From positions 1-64,000 of the forward strand of contig CAWJNP010000028.1 in NCBI GenBank assembly GCA_963844255.1: a stretch of DNA of 64,000 bases. Direction: 5' to 3'. Source of the stretch: SZAS-79 sp963844255 (GTDB lineage Bacteria > Pseudomonadota > Gammaproteobacteria > Burkholderiales > SG8-39). Shown here in pieces: positions 34,602 through 43,023 of this stretch (its first letter is position 1; each line of letters starts with the position of its first letter). The position numbers were made by a program, and so were the translations under genes. The notes under the pieces are model-generated. The model made no database searches. It was not told the origin of the DNA and saw nothing but the letters and a program-made list of their open reading frames with translations.

Positions 34602-35462
34602 TCAATCGCGTTTTCTTATGCCTGGATCGAGCCGTACAATCGCGTGACCTTCGGCGCTACGCCGCGGCGCAGCCTTCCATGCGTGCCCGTACACCACTTC
34701 GATCGTGGCCGGTAAGCGACCTTCCCGAACAAAGGAGCCCAGTCTGTCGAGTGCATGCTTCCATCGGCGTGGTCCCATCAGACCGCGCGATCTTCCTTCG
34801 AGGGCGCAGGTCTGGCCGCTGTCGCGCAGCTCCGCAAGCATCTGCCCGGCGCCGGAGTAGGTCAGCGTGATCGTCTCGGTGTCCATCACCGGTGCGGCAA
34901 AGCCGGCCGCCACCAGCATGTCGCCGAGATCGTGCATGTCGACAAAGCCATGCACGCGCGGCGCCTGGCCCTTGCCGGCCAGTGCCTGGCGCAACTCCTT
35001 CAGCGTATCCGGCCCGAGCGTACTGAACATCAGCAAACCCTCGACTTCAAGTACCCGGTGGAACTCGCCGATCGCGGCCTGGACGTCAGGGGACCAATGC
35101 AGCGCCATGTTGGACCAGACCATCGAGCACGCGCCCGTCTCGAGTGGCATGCGCGCCATATCGGCGCATATCCGCATCGGCCCCGGACGGCCTCGGGCGC
35201 GATCGAGCAAACGCTGCGCAATATTGCGCGGAACGGCGGTTTGCAGCATGGGCAGGGCAAGATCGAGCGCGAGCAGGTGTGCCCCGGGATAGCGCTGCGC
35301 GAACTGCGCAGCCTGTGGAGCGCCGCCGGCGCCGGCGTCCAGAATCCGGCGTGGCGCAAGCTTGACGTAGTCGAGTCGCTCCAGCATCCGCCCTCCGACC
35401 TCTGCTTCGAGCCGGGCCGCGCCGGCATAGGTTCGCGCGGCGCGCTCGAAGCTGCGCCGCAC
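34602..35462 (-). CDS. bioC: Malonyl-[ACP] O-methyltransferase BioC (start unclear)
   Basis: A SAM methyltransferase that methylates malonyl-ACP to start pimelate/biotin synthesis. VRRSFERAARTYAGAARLE, ERLDYVKLAPRRILDAGAGG (motif I), DMARMPLE, SMVWSNMALHWSPD and FSTLGPDTLKELRQA match BioC over its whole length. The conserved N-terminus DSRRVRRSFERA begins upstream of the GTG at 35462. That frame runs back, without any ATG/GTG/TTG, straight into the TAG of the amidase gene. The true start is therefore missing or displaced by an indel, and I give GTG 35462 as the minimal start. It lies near comF, a common pairing. Confidence 0.85.
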   Translation of the reverse strand: MRRSFERAARTYAGAARLEAEVGGRMLERLDYVKLAPRRILDAGAGGAPQAAQFAQRYPGAHLLALDLALPMLQTAVPRNIAQRLLDRARGRPGPMRICADMARMPLETGACSMVWSNMALHWSPDVQAAIGEFHRVLEVEGLLMFSTLGPDTLKELRQALAGKGQAPRVHGFVDMHDLGDMLVAAGFAAPVMDTETITLTYSGAGQMLAELRDSGQTCALEGRSRGLMGPRRWKHALDRLGSFVREGRLPATIEVVYGHAWKAAPRRSAEGHAIVRLDPGIRKRD

Positions 35463-35534
35463 GCGACGCGAGTCGAGGGCAAAAGCGGGTGGCGGCGTGG
35501 CGACCAGCGGCGGAGGCGGCGGAAAAGTTCCGGG

Positions 35535-36911
35535 CTACGCGACCGTGCGCCGCGTAATCGGCGCGAGCGCCAGCTCGATGCTGCGAGCGACTGCGAGTAT
35601 GCGGCGATCCGTTCCTGCCAGTCCGGCGACCGACAACCCGACCGGCGCCTCGCCGGGCGCCTGACATGGCAGCGTAACGCCACATCCGTCGAGGATGTTC
35701 CCCAGGCCCGTATTGCGAAGCACGCGCATGTTGAGGCGGAAATAATCGTCGTCGCTGCGATCGGCATCGGCAATCGTCGGCGCGATTGCGGCGCACGTCG
35801 GGTACAACATCGCATCGTACGGCGCACACAGCGTTTCGGCCGCACGAATGGCTGCGGCCCGGTCGAAACCGAGCTGAATATAGTCGGCCGCATTGAAATC
35901 CTTCGCAAGCACGACGCGCTTTGCGACCCTCGGGTCGTAACCTGCCGAGCGCGATTCCAGTCGCTTGCGGTGGATCAGCCACGCCTCCGCGCCCGCGAAT
36001 CCTCCGTTTTTGTACAGATCCTGGGCACGCGTGAACTGCGGTGCATCAACCCGGGCCACGATCGCCCCTGCCGCGGAGAGGCCCGCCACTGCTCGCTCGA
36101 ACGCCGTCGCAACCTCCGGATCCAGTTCGTCGAACAAGCTGCAATTCGGTACCATCAGCCGCATCCCCGAAACCGGCAGCACAGGCAGAGGATCAGGGGC
36201 AACGCCGGCCATCAATGCGTCGTATGCCGCGCAGCACGCCACGCTGTTCGCCAGCGGCCCCACGGAATCGAGCGTCCAGGACAACGGAAAGGCACCGTCG
36301 CGCGGGATCCGGCTCGCCGTCGGCTTGAACCCGGTCACGCCGCACAATGCCGCGGGCAGGCGCACCGAGCCGCGCGTATCCGAACCCAGGCCCATCGCGC
36401 ACATCCCGTCGGCTACCGACACCGCAGCGCCCGAGGACGATCCGCCGGGCACGCGTCCCGTGGCCCGATCGTAGGGATTCCTGGGCGTACCGTAATGGGG
36501 ATTGAGACCAAGCCCGCCAAATGCGAACTCGACCATGTTGGTGCGCCCGACGATCACCGCACCTGCGGCGCGAAGGCGCGCGACGGCCGGTGCATCGACC
36601 GAGGCCGGCGGTGCATCGTCAAGCACCTTCGAGCCCGCGCGGGTCACGTCGCCGGCGACGTCGTACAGGTCCTTGACCGAAACCGGAATGCCCTCGACAG
36701 GCGAACGGACGATCCCGGCGCGCCGCAGTCGATCTGAATGGTCGGCTTCAGCGCGCGCCATTTCAGCATAGACCTTGATGAAGGCGCGCGCGCCTTCGCC
36801 CCCGGGGTCGGCGATCTTCGCCAACGCCTCGTCGACCAGCGCGCGGCTCGTGATTTTCCCCGCCGCCAGATCTGCGCCCAGCTTTGCAACCGTCCACATG
36901 GTTATGTCCAT
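35535..36911 (-). CDS. Amidase signature family protein
   Basis: A 458-residue amidase (AS family) hydrolysing C-N bonds. The Ser-cisSer-Lys triad is visible: Lys80 in VSVKDLYDVAG, the Gly/Ser motif GGSSSG at 156-161, and nucleophile Ser182 in SDTRGSVRLPAA. The family consensus GGSSGGS is slightly altered (SSSGA) here. The C-terminal part (TLPCQAPGEAPVGLSVAG) is typical of AtzF/allophanate-type or general amidases. It lacks GatA context (no gatB or gatC), so a catabolic amidase is more likely. The ATG at 36911 is chosen, with ATG 36899 possible. It is divergent from comF. Confidence 0.87.
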   Translation of the reverse strand: MDITMWTVAKLGADLAAGKITSRALVDEALAKIADPGGEGARAFIKVYAEMARAEADHSDRLRRAGIVRSPVEGIPVSVKDLYDVAGDVTRAGSKVLDDAPPASVDAPAVARLRAAGAVIVGRTNMVEFAFGGLGLNPHYGTPRNPYDRATGRVPGGSSSGAAVSVADGMCAMGLGSDTRGSVRLPAALCGVTGFKPTASRIPRDGAFPLSWTLDSVGPLANSVACCAAYDALMAGVAPDPLPVLPVSGMRLMVPNCSLFDELDPEVATAFERAVAGLSAAGAIVARVDAPQFTRAQDLYKNGGFAGAEAWLIHRKRLESRSAGYDPRVAKRVVLAKDFNAADYIQLGFDRAAAIRAAETLCAPYDAMLYPTCAAIAPTIADADRSDDDYFRLNMRVLRNTGLGNILDGCGVTLPCQAPGEAPVGLSVAGLAGTDRRILAVARSIELALAPITRRTVA

Positions 36912-37041
36912 CCGCTCAGGAGAAAGTCGCAGATTCTGCGCGGGGTGCAGATGGCGCGTCAACCGCGAATCGGTATGCCTGGTGTCGTGCCTGCACGCCG
37001 GCGGCGTGCAGAAGGTGCGGCATGCCGCATAATCGCCGGCG

Positions 37042-37755
37042 ATGCGATCGCCTCACGGAACACGCGGTTCAAGCGGCATTGCCGACTGGTTTTTCGGCGG
37101 GACCTGCTATCTGTGCCGCGGCGAAAGCCGGAGCGGCGTGGTGTGTGCTGCGTGCCGCGCTGACCTGCCGCGGCTTTCGCCGCTGCGCTGTCCGCGATGC
37201 GCGTTGCCCGTTGCACAAGGCCTGCCCTGCGGGCGGTGCATCGGGGATCCACCGGCATACGACGCCACGGTCGCGGTGTTCGAGTACGCGTTCCCGGCAG
37301 ACGCCCTGGTGCAGGGGCTGAAATTCCGCGCCGAACTCGCACTGGCGCCGCTTTTGGCCGACGAACTCGCGGCGGCGGTCCGCGCCGGTGCAGCCGACGA
37401 AATCGATCTGATCATTCCAGCACCGCTTCATCCAGATCGCCTTGCGGAGCGCGGCTTCAACCAGGCGATGGAAATTGCGCGCTGCGTCGCCGCCCGGCTG
37501 GGCGTGCCGGTGGCAGCCGATCTCTGCGGGCGCGTTCGCCCCACTCCCCCACAGACCGATCTTCCCTTGAAAGGACGCCGCGACAACGTGCGCGGCGCAT
37601 TCGGCTGCCGCCGTCGGTTGGATGCCAGGCACATTGCGGTCGTCGATGATGTGATGACGACCGGCGCGACGCTCGACGAAATTGCCGCCACGCTGAAGAA
37701 ATCCGGCGCGAACCGGGTGGTGAACTGGGTCGTCGCACGAACCACGATCGAATGA
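37042..37755 (+). CDS. ComF family protein (phosphoribosyltransferase-like)
   Basis: A 237-residue ComF/GntX-type protein. A four-Cys zinc finger at the N-terminus (CYLC ... CAAC, residues 22-38) is followed by CPRC and CGRC (50-66). The phosphoribosyltransferase fold includes LIIPAPLHPDRLAERGFNQA and the PRPP loop VVDDVMTTGATLDE. ComF proteins assist uptake of transforming DNA or use of DNA as nutrient, though many are uncharacterised. It is followed after 15 bases by trmL. Confidence 0.88.
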   Translation: MRSPHGTRGSSGIADWFFGGTCYLCRGESRSGVVCAACRADLPRLSPLRCPRCALPVAQGLPCGRCIGDPPAYDATVAVFEYAFPADALVQGLKFRAELALAPLLADELAAAVRAGAADEIDLIIPAPLHPDRLAERGFNQAMEIARCVAARLGVPVAADLCGRVRPTPPQTDLPLKGRRDNVRGAFGCRRRLDARHIAVVDDVMTTGATLDEIAATLKKSGANRVVNWVVARTTIE

Positions 37756-37770
37756 GGCGTCCGCCGCCGC

Positions 37771-38235
37771 ATGTTCCACATCGTCCTCTACCAGCCTGAA
37801 ATCCCCCCGAACACGGGCAACATCATCCGGCTCGCGGCGAACACGGGTGCTCAGCTGCACCTCGTCTCGCCGCTCGGATTTTCAATCGATGACAGACAAC
37901 TGCGCCGGGCGGGACTCGACTATCACGAATTTGCGCGCATTCGCGTGCACGGCGACTGGCCTGCCTGCCTCGACACGCTCGCAGGAGCCAGGCGTTTTGC
38001 CTGCTCGACGAAGGGCACGACCCGGCATACCACGCCCGCCTACACGGAAGGTGACGCCTTTGTGTTCGGTCCCGAAACGCGCGGTCTGCCCGACGAAATC
38101 ATCGGGGGCGTTCCCGCGGAAAATCGCCTCAGGATCCCGATGCGACCCGACAATCGCAGCCTGAATCTTTCGAATGCCGTGGCGGTCATCGTGTTTGAAG
38201 CCTGGCGCCAGCTCGGTTTTGCCGGCTCGGTCTAG
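37771..38235 (+). CDS. trmL: tRNA (cytidine(34)-2'-O)-methyltransferase TrmL
   Basis: A 154-residue SPOUT (trefoil-knot) methyltransferase modifying the wobble base of tRNA-Leu isoacceptors. Knot motifs are clear: IVLYQPEIPPNTGNIIRLAA (motif 1), FVFGPETRGLPDEII (motif 2) and IPMRPDNRSLNLSNAVAVIV (motif 3). Length is exactly that of TrmL. The stop overlaps the stop of the convergent gpsA gene by a few bases. Confidence 0.95.
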   Translation: MFHIVLYQPEIPPNTGNIIRLAANTGAQLHLVSPLGFSIDDRQLRRAGLDYHEFARIRVHGDWPACLDTLAGARRFACSTKGTTRHTTPAYTEGDAFVFGPETRGLPDEIIGGVPAENRLRIPMRPDNRSLNLSNAVAVIVFEAWRQLGFAGSV

Positions 38236-39221
38236 CTTTCGCTTCTTGGATCCCGCGAAAGCAGAAGTTCGAGCGCCGCCTGCGCAGATACCTTTCCGGC
38301 GAGCACCCCGCCGACCGCACGCGAGATCGGCATGTCGACACTGCATCGTTCGGCCAGGACGAGCACTTCGCGAGCTGAGCGTACCCCTTCGGCCACATGA
38401 CCCAGCTCGGCGAGTATCGTGGCGAGGGGTTTTCCCTGGGCCAGTTCCAGTCCTACGCGGCGATTGCGCGAGAGCGTTCCGGTTGCGGTCAGAATCAGGT
38501 CGCCGGCCCCCGTCAGACCCATGATCGTTTCGGCGCTGCCTCCCAGCGCCACACCAAGCCGCTGAATCTCCGCGAGGCCACGCGTCACCAGCGCGGCACG
38601 TGCGTTCTGCCCGAGCCCCATGCCGTCCGATATCCCCACGGCAATCGCCAGTACGTTCTTCACGGCGCCACCGACTTCCACGCCGACCAGGTCGGCGGTG
38701 TAATAGACACGCAGGCGACCGCCGTGCAGGGCGGATGCCGTGGTACGAGCAAACGTCGCGTCCCGCGCGGCGAGCGTGAGCGCGCAGGGCAGTCCCTGCG
38801 CGACCTCGATCGCAAAAGACGGGCCCGACAGGGCACCGCATGCAGGAAGGGCTTCGCCGTACACCGCTTCCATCACCTGGTGCGGGAGCAGTCCGGTGCC
38901 CTCCTCGAATCCCTTGCAAAGCCAGATGACCGGCGTTCGCGAGTCCTGCGCGCAGAGCGCCTGCGCAAGCGGACGCAGTCCTGAAACCGGCGTGCCCGCA
39001 ATGACAAGCCCGGCCCCGGACAGCGCCGCACCCATGTCCGCAGTGACCGACAACTCCGGCGGAAGTACGGCGCCCGCGAGATAGCGCAGGTTGCAGCGGG
39101 TCGCCGCCATATCTTCTGCCTGGGCAGGATCGCGCGCCCACAGCGATACCGCGTGCCGCCGGGCCAGTGCGATGCCCAACCCGGTGCCCCAGGCGCCTGC
39201 ACCGAGTATCGCTATATTCAC
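38232..39221 (-). CDS. gpsA: Glycerol-3-phosphate dehydrogenase (NAD(P)+)
   Basis: A 329-residue enzyme supplying sn-glycerol-3-phosphate for phospholipids. The Rossmann motif ILGAGAWGTGLGIALA (GAGAWG at 7-12), WLCKGFEEGTG, LSGPSFAIEVAQGLP, and the catalytic/substrate region EVGGAVKNVLAIAVGISDGM with NARAALVTRGLAE match GpsA. The start is a GTG at 39221. It sits downstream of the SH3 protein gene and secB, and secB-gpsA proximity is widespread in proteobacteria. Confidence 0.95.
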   Translation of the reverse strand: MNIAILGAGAWGTGLGIALARRHAVSLWARDPAQAEDMAATRCNLRYLAGAVLPPELSVTADMGAALSGAGLVIAGTPVSGLRPLAQALCAQDSRTPVIWLCKGFEEGTGLLPHQVMEAVYGEALPACGALSGPSFAIEVAQGLPCALTLAARDATFARTTASALHGGRLRVYYTADLVGVEVGGAVKNVLAIAVGISDGMGLGQNARAALVTRGLAEIQRLGVALGGSAETIMGLTGAGDLILTATGTLSRNRRVGLELAQGKPLATILAELGHVAEGVRSAREVLVLAERCSVDMPISRAVGGVLAGKVSAQAALELLLSRDPRSES

Positions 39222-39257
39222 GAGAACCGCACGAATGCCCGGATCAGGCTTGCGTGC

Positions 39258-39692
39258 TCAGAGGCCCCAGACCAGGGCGGACTTGAGGTACCCCGTACCG
39301 CCATCGGCGTGCCGGACACGCAGCCAGCCGCCCGGGACGATCTCGACCAGGTCCAGCGCGACGTTCTGCGTCGCCTTGAACGCCGGCGGCGCCCCCTCTT
39401 CCGCGCGGCTCAGGATGTCCACGTTGGGCGTCGTGACAATCACCATGCGGCGCTCCGAAAGGAACTTCTTCTCCACCCACGACAAGGTGCCGGTATGGTC
39501 GCGAACCTTGACCCACGCATCCAGGTTGACGATCACCTCGAGCGGATAGAACCGCGACGCAACGTACATCGGAGTGGAAACCTTCGAAGGCGCGTCGTAC
39601 ATCACGACAGCACTGTCTGCCACGCTACGAAACTCGGCCGCATGCGCACCGGAAGCGCAGACCAGCACGAATGCCGCCAGCAGGCTGCGCAT
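39258..39692 (-). CDS. Secreted bacterial SH3-like domain protein
   Basis: 144 residues with a signal peptide (cleavage near ASGAHAAEF, residue 19) and two SH3b-like repeats: AVVMYDAPSKVSTPMYVASR with WVKVRDHTGTLSWVEKKFL, and NVDILSRAEEGAPPAFKATQ with GWLRVRHADGGTGYLKSALVW. Such domains bind peptidoglycan or act as adaptors in the periplasm. It lies 36 bases upstream of gpsA and 2 bases after secB, so all three are probably cotranscribed. Confidence 0.82.
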   Translation of the reverse strand: MRSLLAAFVLVCASGAHAAEFRSVADSAVVMYDAPSKVSTPMYVASRFYPLEVIVNLDAWVKVRDHTGTLSWVEKKFLSERRMVIVTTPNVDILSRAEEGAPPAFKATQNVALDLVEIVPGGWLRVRHADGGTGYLKSALVWGL

Positions 39693-39694
39693 GA

Positions 39695-40153
39695 TCAGTG
39701 CGCCACCTCGATGCGCGGTCCGTCCTGTGCACTTTCCTGCTGGCGCTGGACGTAAAGCGCCTCGAAGGACATCGGCGCAAGCAGAACCGGCGGAAATCCT
39801 CCGCGCGTGACGAGGTCGGAGATGACTTCCCGGACGTACGGATACAGAATCGTCGGACAGCCGATGCCGAGCAGGGGATCGAGTTCCTCCTGCGGCACAC
39901 CGCGTATCGTGAATATCCCGGCCTGCGTCGCCTCGGCGAGAAAAAGGGTCTTTTCCCCGGTTCGCGCCGTCACCGTCACCGTTACGACGACCTCATACAG
40001 TGCCTCGGCGAACGAGTTCGCCTCGTGATGCACCTGTACATCGAGTTCGGGCGCGTCGCCCTGCATGAACACCTGCGGCGCGTTGGGGATTTCGAGGGAA
40101 AGATCCTTCACGTAGAGCTTCTCGATGTTGAAGGTCGCTTGCTGATCGGACAT
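39695..40153 (-). CDS. secB: Protein-export chaperone SecB
   Basis: A 152-residue tetrameric chaperone that holds precursors unfolded and passes them to SecA. The family pattern is clear: FNIEKLYVKDLSLEIPNAPQ, ELDVQVHHEANSFAEALYEV, EATQAGIFTIRGVPQEELD and IGCPTILYPYVREVISDLVT, then GGFPPVLLAPMSFEALY. Its order rhodanese-grxC-secB-(SH3)-gpsA is the classic proteobacterial cluster. Confidence 0.97.
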   Translation of the reverse strand: MSDQQATFNIEKLYVKDLSLEIPNAPQVFMQGDAPELDVQVHHEANSFAEALYEVVVTVTVTARTGEKTLFLAEATQAGIFTIRGVPQEELDPLLGIGCPTILYPYVREVISDLVTRGGFPPVLLAPMSFEALYVQRQQESAQDGPRIEVAH

Positions 40154-40228
40154 GGGAGACTTCTCCGGTTGGCTCCCGGGGCGTCATCGCGCCCGGAGAG
40201 GATTGTTACCTTGCGCTCTTCTGGGGTG

Positions 40229-40501
40229 TCAGCGCTGCGAAGGCACGGGCGCCAGCAGCGCATCGAGCTTTCCCGCACGCTCCAGTGCGTAAAGGTCGTC
40301 GCAGCCGCCGACGTGCAAATCCCCGATCCATATCTGCGGCACCGAGGTACGTCCGCTCCTGGCCGTCATTTCTTCACGGCGCCGCGGTTCCAGGTCCACG
40401 CGAATCTTCTCGAACTCGCCGACGCCCTTGGCCTTTATCAGGCGCTCTGCGGAAATGCAATACGGACAGGTCGCCGTACAGTACATCAGGACACGCGACA
40501 T
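40229..40501 (-). CDS. grxC: Glutaredoxin 3
   Basis: A 90-residue thiol-disulphide oxidoreductase. The active site is TCPYC (Cys12, Cys15), followed by the glutathione-binding SVPQIWIGDLHVGGCDDLYAL with cis-Pro. The ATG at 40501 is preferred to a longer frame. It lies 2 bases after the rhodanese gene and 75 bases before secB. Confidence 0.93.
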   Translation of the reverse strand: MSRVLMYCTATCPYCISAERLIKAKGVGEFEKIRVDLEPRRREEMTARSGRTSVPQIWIGDLHVGGCDDLYALERAGKLDALLAPVPSQR

Positions 40502-40503
40502 GC

Positions 40504-40932
40504 TTACTTGACGACCGGCAATCCGGCCTGTTGCCAGGCCGGGAATCCACCGGAAAGATTGACCACCTTCTCGAATCCGCGGGCGCGCAGCAGGGCAGCC
40601 GCCTTGCTCGCCCGGCCTCCCTCGTTGCACAGGACGATGACCGGCCGGGACTTCTGTTTCTCGATTTCCCCTGCGCGCTTTTCAATGTCGGCAACGGGAA
40701 TGTTCTTTGCCCCGAGCATGTGCCCGCCCGCAAACTCGGCCGGGTCGCGCACGTCAAGTACCAGCGCGTCTTCCCGGTTGATCAGCTGCGTGGCCTCGAG
40801 CGTGGTCACCCATGGGCCGCCGGTGCCGCGGCGCAGATAGGGCCAGAGGAGCATCGCGCCGGAAACGAAGGCAACCGCGATGAGCATGATGTTGTTCTTG
40901 ATGAAGTCCACGGGAACGGGAAAGGAGTCCAA
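40504..40932 (-). CDS. Membrane-anchored rhodanese-like protein
   Basis: A 142-residue sulfurtransferase-type protein with one N-terminal helix (about residues 15-32) and a single rhodanese domain. It has ALVLDVRDPAEFAGGHMLGA, the active-site loop LCNEGGRASK with Cys102 and the C-terminal NLSGGFPAWQQAGLP. This form (YibN type) is typically encoded upstream of grxC-secB. The substrate is unknown, and it may serve sulphur transfer or protection of exported proteins. It diverges from gpmA, with 78 bases between the starts. Confidence 0.9.
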   Translation of the reverse strand: MDSFPVPVDFIKNNIMLIAVAFVSGAMLLWPYLRRGTGGPWVTTLEATQLINREDALVLDVRDPAEFAGGHMLGAKNIPVADIEKRAGEIEKQKSRPVIVLCNEGGRASKAAALLRARGFEKVVNLSGGFPAWQQAGLPVVK

Positions 40933-41010
40933 GATGCCGCTGGGTCAGGTTCAGAAGGCCTATTATAGAATATGCAGCCTGCAAACGACGGCCGAACCCT
41001 CCAACCGCCC

Positions 41011-41761
41011 ATGTACAAGCTCGTCCTGTTGCGCCACGGCGAATCCGACTGGAATCGCGAAAATCGATTCACCGGCTGGACCGACGTGGATCTTTCGGCC
41101 CGCGGACTGGAGGAAGCGCGTGCCGGGGGCCGGCTGCTGAAATCCGAGGGCTACGATTTCGACATCGCGTTTACTTCGGTGCTGCGCCGGGCGATCAGGA
41201 CGCTGTGGATCGTGCTCGAGGAAATGGATCGCATGTGGATACCCGTCGAGCACAGCTGGCGGCTCAACGAGCGCCACTACGGTGCGCTTCAGGGGCTCAA
41301 CAAGGCCGAGACCGCCGCCAAGTTCGGCGAACAGCAGGTTCTGATCTGGCGCAGGAGCTACGACACGCCCCCGCCGCCGCTGACACGGGACGACCCGCGC
41401 CATGCGGGCGGAGATCCACGCTACGCGCAGCTTGATTCCGGCGAACTGCCTCTGACCGAGTGCCTCAAGGACACGGTCGCGCGCGTGCTGCCTTACTGGA
41501 ACGGTTCGATTGCACCTGCCGTACGCTCAGGCCAGGCGTGTGATCGTCGCCGCGCACGGCAATTCGCTGCGCGCCCTGGTCAAGTATCTCGACGCGGTAT
41601 CCGAAGGCGATATCGTGGGGCTGAATATTCCGACCGGCATCCCGCTGGTGTACGAGCTCGACGCAGACTTGCGGCCCTTGCGTCACACCTATCTCGGCGA
41701 TCCGGAGGAAGTGGCAAAGCGGATCGCCGCGGTTTCCAGTCAGGGGAAGGCGAAAGCCTGA
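41011..41761 (+). CDS. gpmA: 2,3-bisphosphoglycerate-dependent phosphoglycerate mutase (frameshifted)
   Basis: Glycolytic/gluconeogenic mutase of about 249 residues. The phosphohistidine motif LVLLRHGESDWN (His9), RHYGALQGLNKAETA with its catalytic Glu, and the second His in VIVAAHGNSLRALVKY are all present. One frameshift near 41530 divides the gene. An extra C in TCAGGCCAGG would, if removed, read SGRRVIVAAHG. The start is ATG 41011 (MYKLVLL). An upstream in-frame ATG at 40972 is not conserved. Confidence 0.92.
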
Positions 41762-41764
41762 GGC

Positions 41765-42995
41765 ATGAAGTTTGCGGTGCGCGGCATGGCCCGGTGCGCA
41801 TCCGCCCTGGTCTTCTGCGCCTGCGCCGCCACCACCGTCTCCCTGTGTGCTGCGGCCCCGCGGGAGGTCGATGATCTCAACGCCCTGCGCTCTCGAATCG
41901 AGGCGCTCAAGACCGAACTCGACAAGAAAGAAGCCACGCGGCGTGAATCGCGCGACGCGCTGCGCGAATCGGAGCGGGCGATCTCGGATGCGAATCGGGC
42001 GCTGCGCGCGCTCGAAACGGCGAGCCGCGGAGCGCAGGAGGAACTGGGGGAACTGACGCGCAGGCGCCAGGGCCTGGGTGAATCGGTGGCGCGCCAGCAG
42101 GCCGCGCTGGGACGCATGCTCGCGGCACGCTACGCCGCGGGCCCGCCGGACATCCTGCGGATCGCGCTTTCGGGAAATGATCCCAATGAGGCCGCGCGCA
42201 GCCTCGTCTACCTTGCCGCATTGTCAGGTGCGGTTGCGCGCCTGATCGGGGATTTCCGTGCCGGTGCTGCCGAACTGGACGGGATTGCGGAAACCGTGCG
42301 TGAAAAGGCGGCCCGGCTCGAGACGATCGAGTCCGAAAAGCGCGACGAACGCAAGAAAATCCTGGCCGAAACGAACGAGAGAAAACGGCTGCTGGCGAGG
42401 CTTGCCGGGGATATCCGCAACAGCCGCAAGGAGATCAGGAATCTGCGGGGGGACGAATCGCGCCTGGCACGGATCGTCGAGGAAATCGGCAAGGTTCTCC
42501 TGAAAGCACCCGGTGCCGGTTACGTTGCGACCCGGCGCAAAGGGGTGATCACCGAACGACTGCCGGAGAAAAGCACCGACGGAGCAGGGTCCGGCCTGTT
42601 CTCAAGTCTGCGAGGCAAACTGCGCCTGCCGGTGCGCGGGGAACTTGTTGCACGGTTCGGCAGTCCACGCAATGAGGGCAGAAGCGCATCGAAGGGCGTA
42701 TTCATCCGCACGGCAGAAGGTCAGACCGTGAGGTCCGTCGCACCCGGACGTGTGGTGTTTCGCGGATTGGATGCGTGGTTTCGGAAATCTTCTTATCGTG
42801 GACCACGGGGAGGCCTACATGTCGGTCTACGGAAACAATGAGGCACTGCTCAAGCAACCCGGCGATACCGTGTCGGTTGGAGACCCGATCGCGACCGTCG
42901 GCAGTACCGGTGGGAGTGCCGAAACGGGCTTATACTTTGAATTGCGGCATCTGGGCAAAGCGTTCGACCCGCTGAGCTGGTCCGATCTCAACTAG
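41765..42995 (+). CDS. EnvC-like murein hydrolase activator, M23 domain (frameshifted)
   Basis: About 410 residues. A signal peptide (to about 33) is followed by a long coiled coil (about 35-125 and 185-260; LNALRSRIEALKTELDKKEA and onward) and a degenerate LytM/M23 domain. That domain has FSSLRGKLRLPVRGELVARF, SVAPGRVVFADWMRGFGN, LLIVDHGEAYMSVYGN and YFELRHLGKAFDPLSW. The metal-binding His of active M23 peptidases are not complete, as in EnvC, which activates amidases under FtsEX control. One extra C near 42763 (TTTCGCG) splits the end. It starts 3 bases after gpmA. Confidence 0.87.
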
Positions 42996-43023
42996 AGATC
43001 CCCACAGATCCGTATCCTGGAGC

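Noticed and set aside
34755..36737. A 660-codon rightward open frame across bioC and the amidase gene
   Set aside because: It is antisense to two well-supported genes, is His/Arg-rich, and has no motif. It is a by-product of high GC content.
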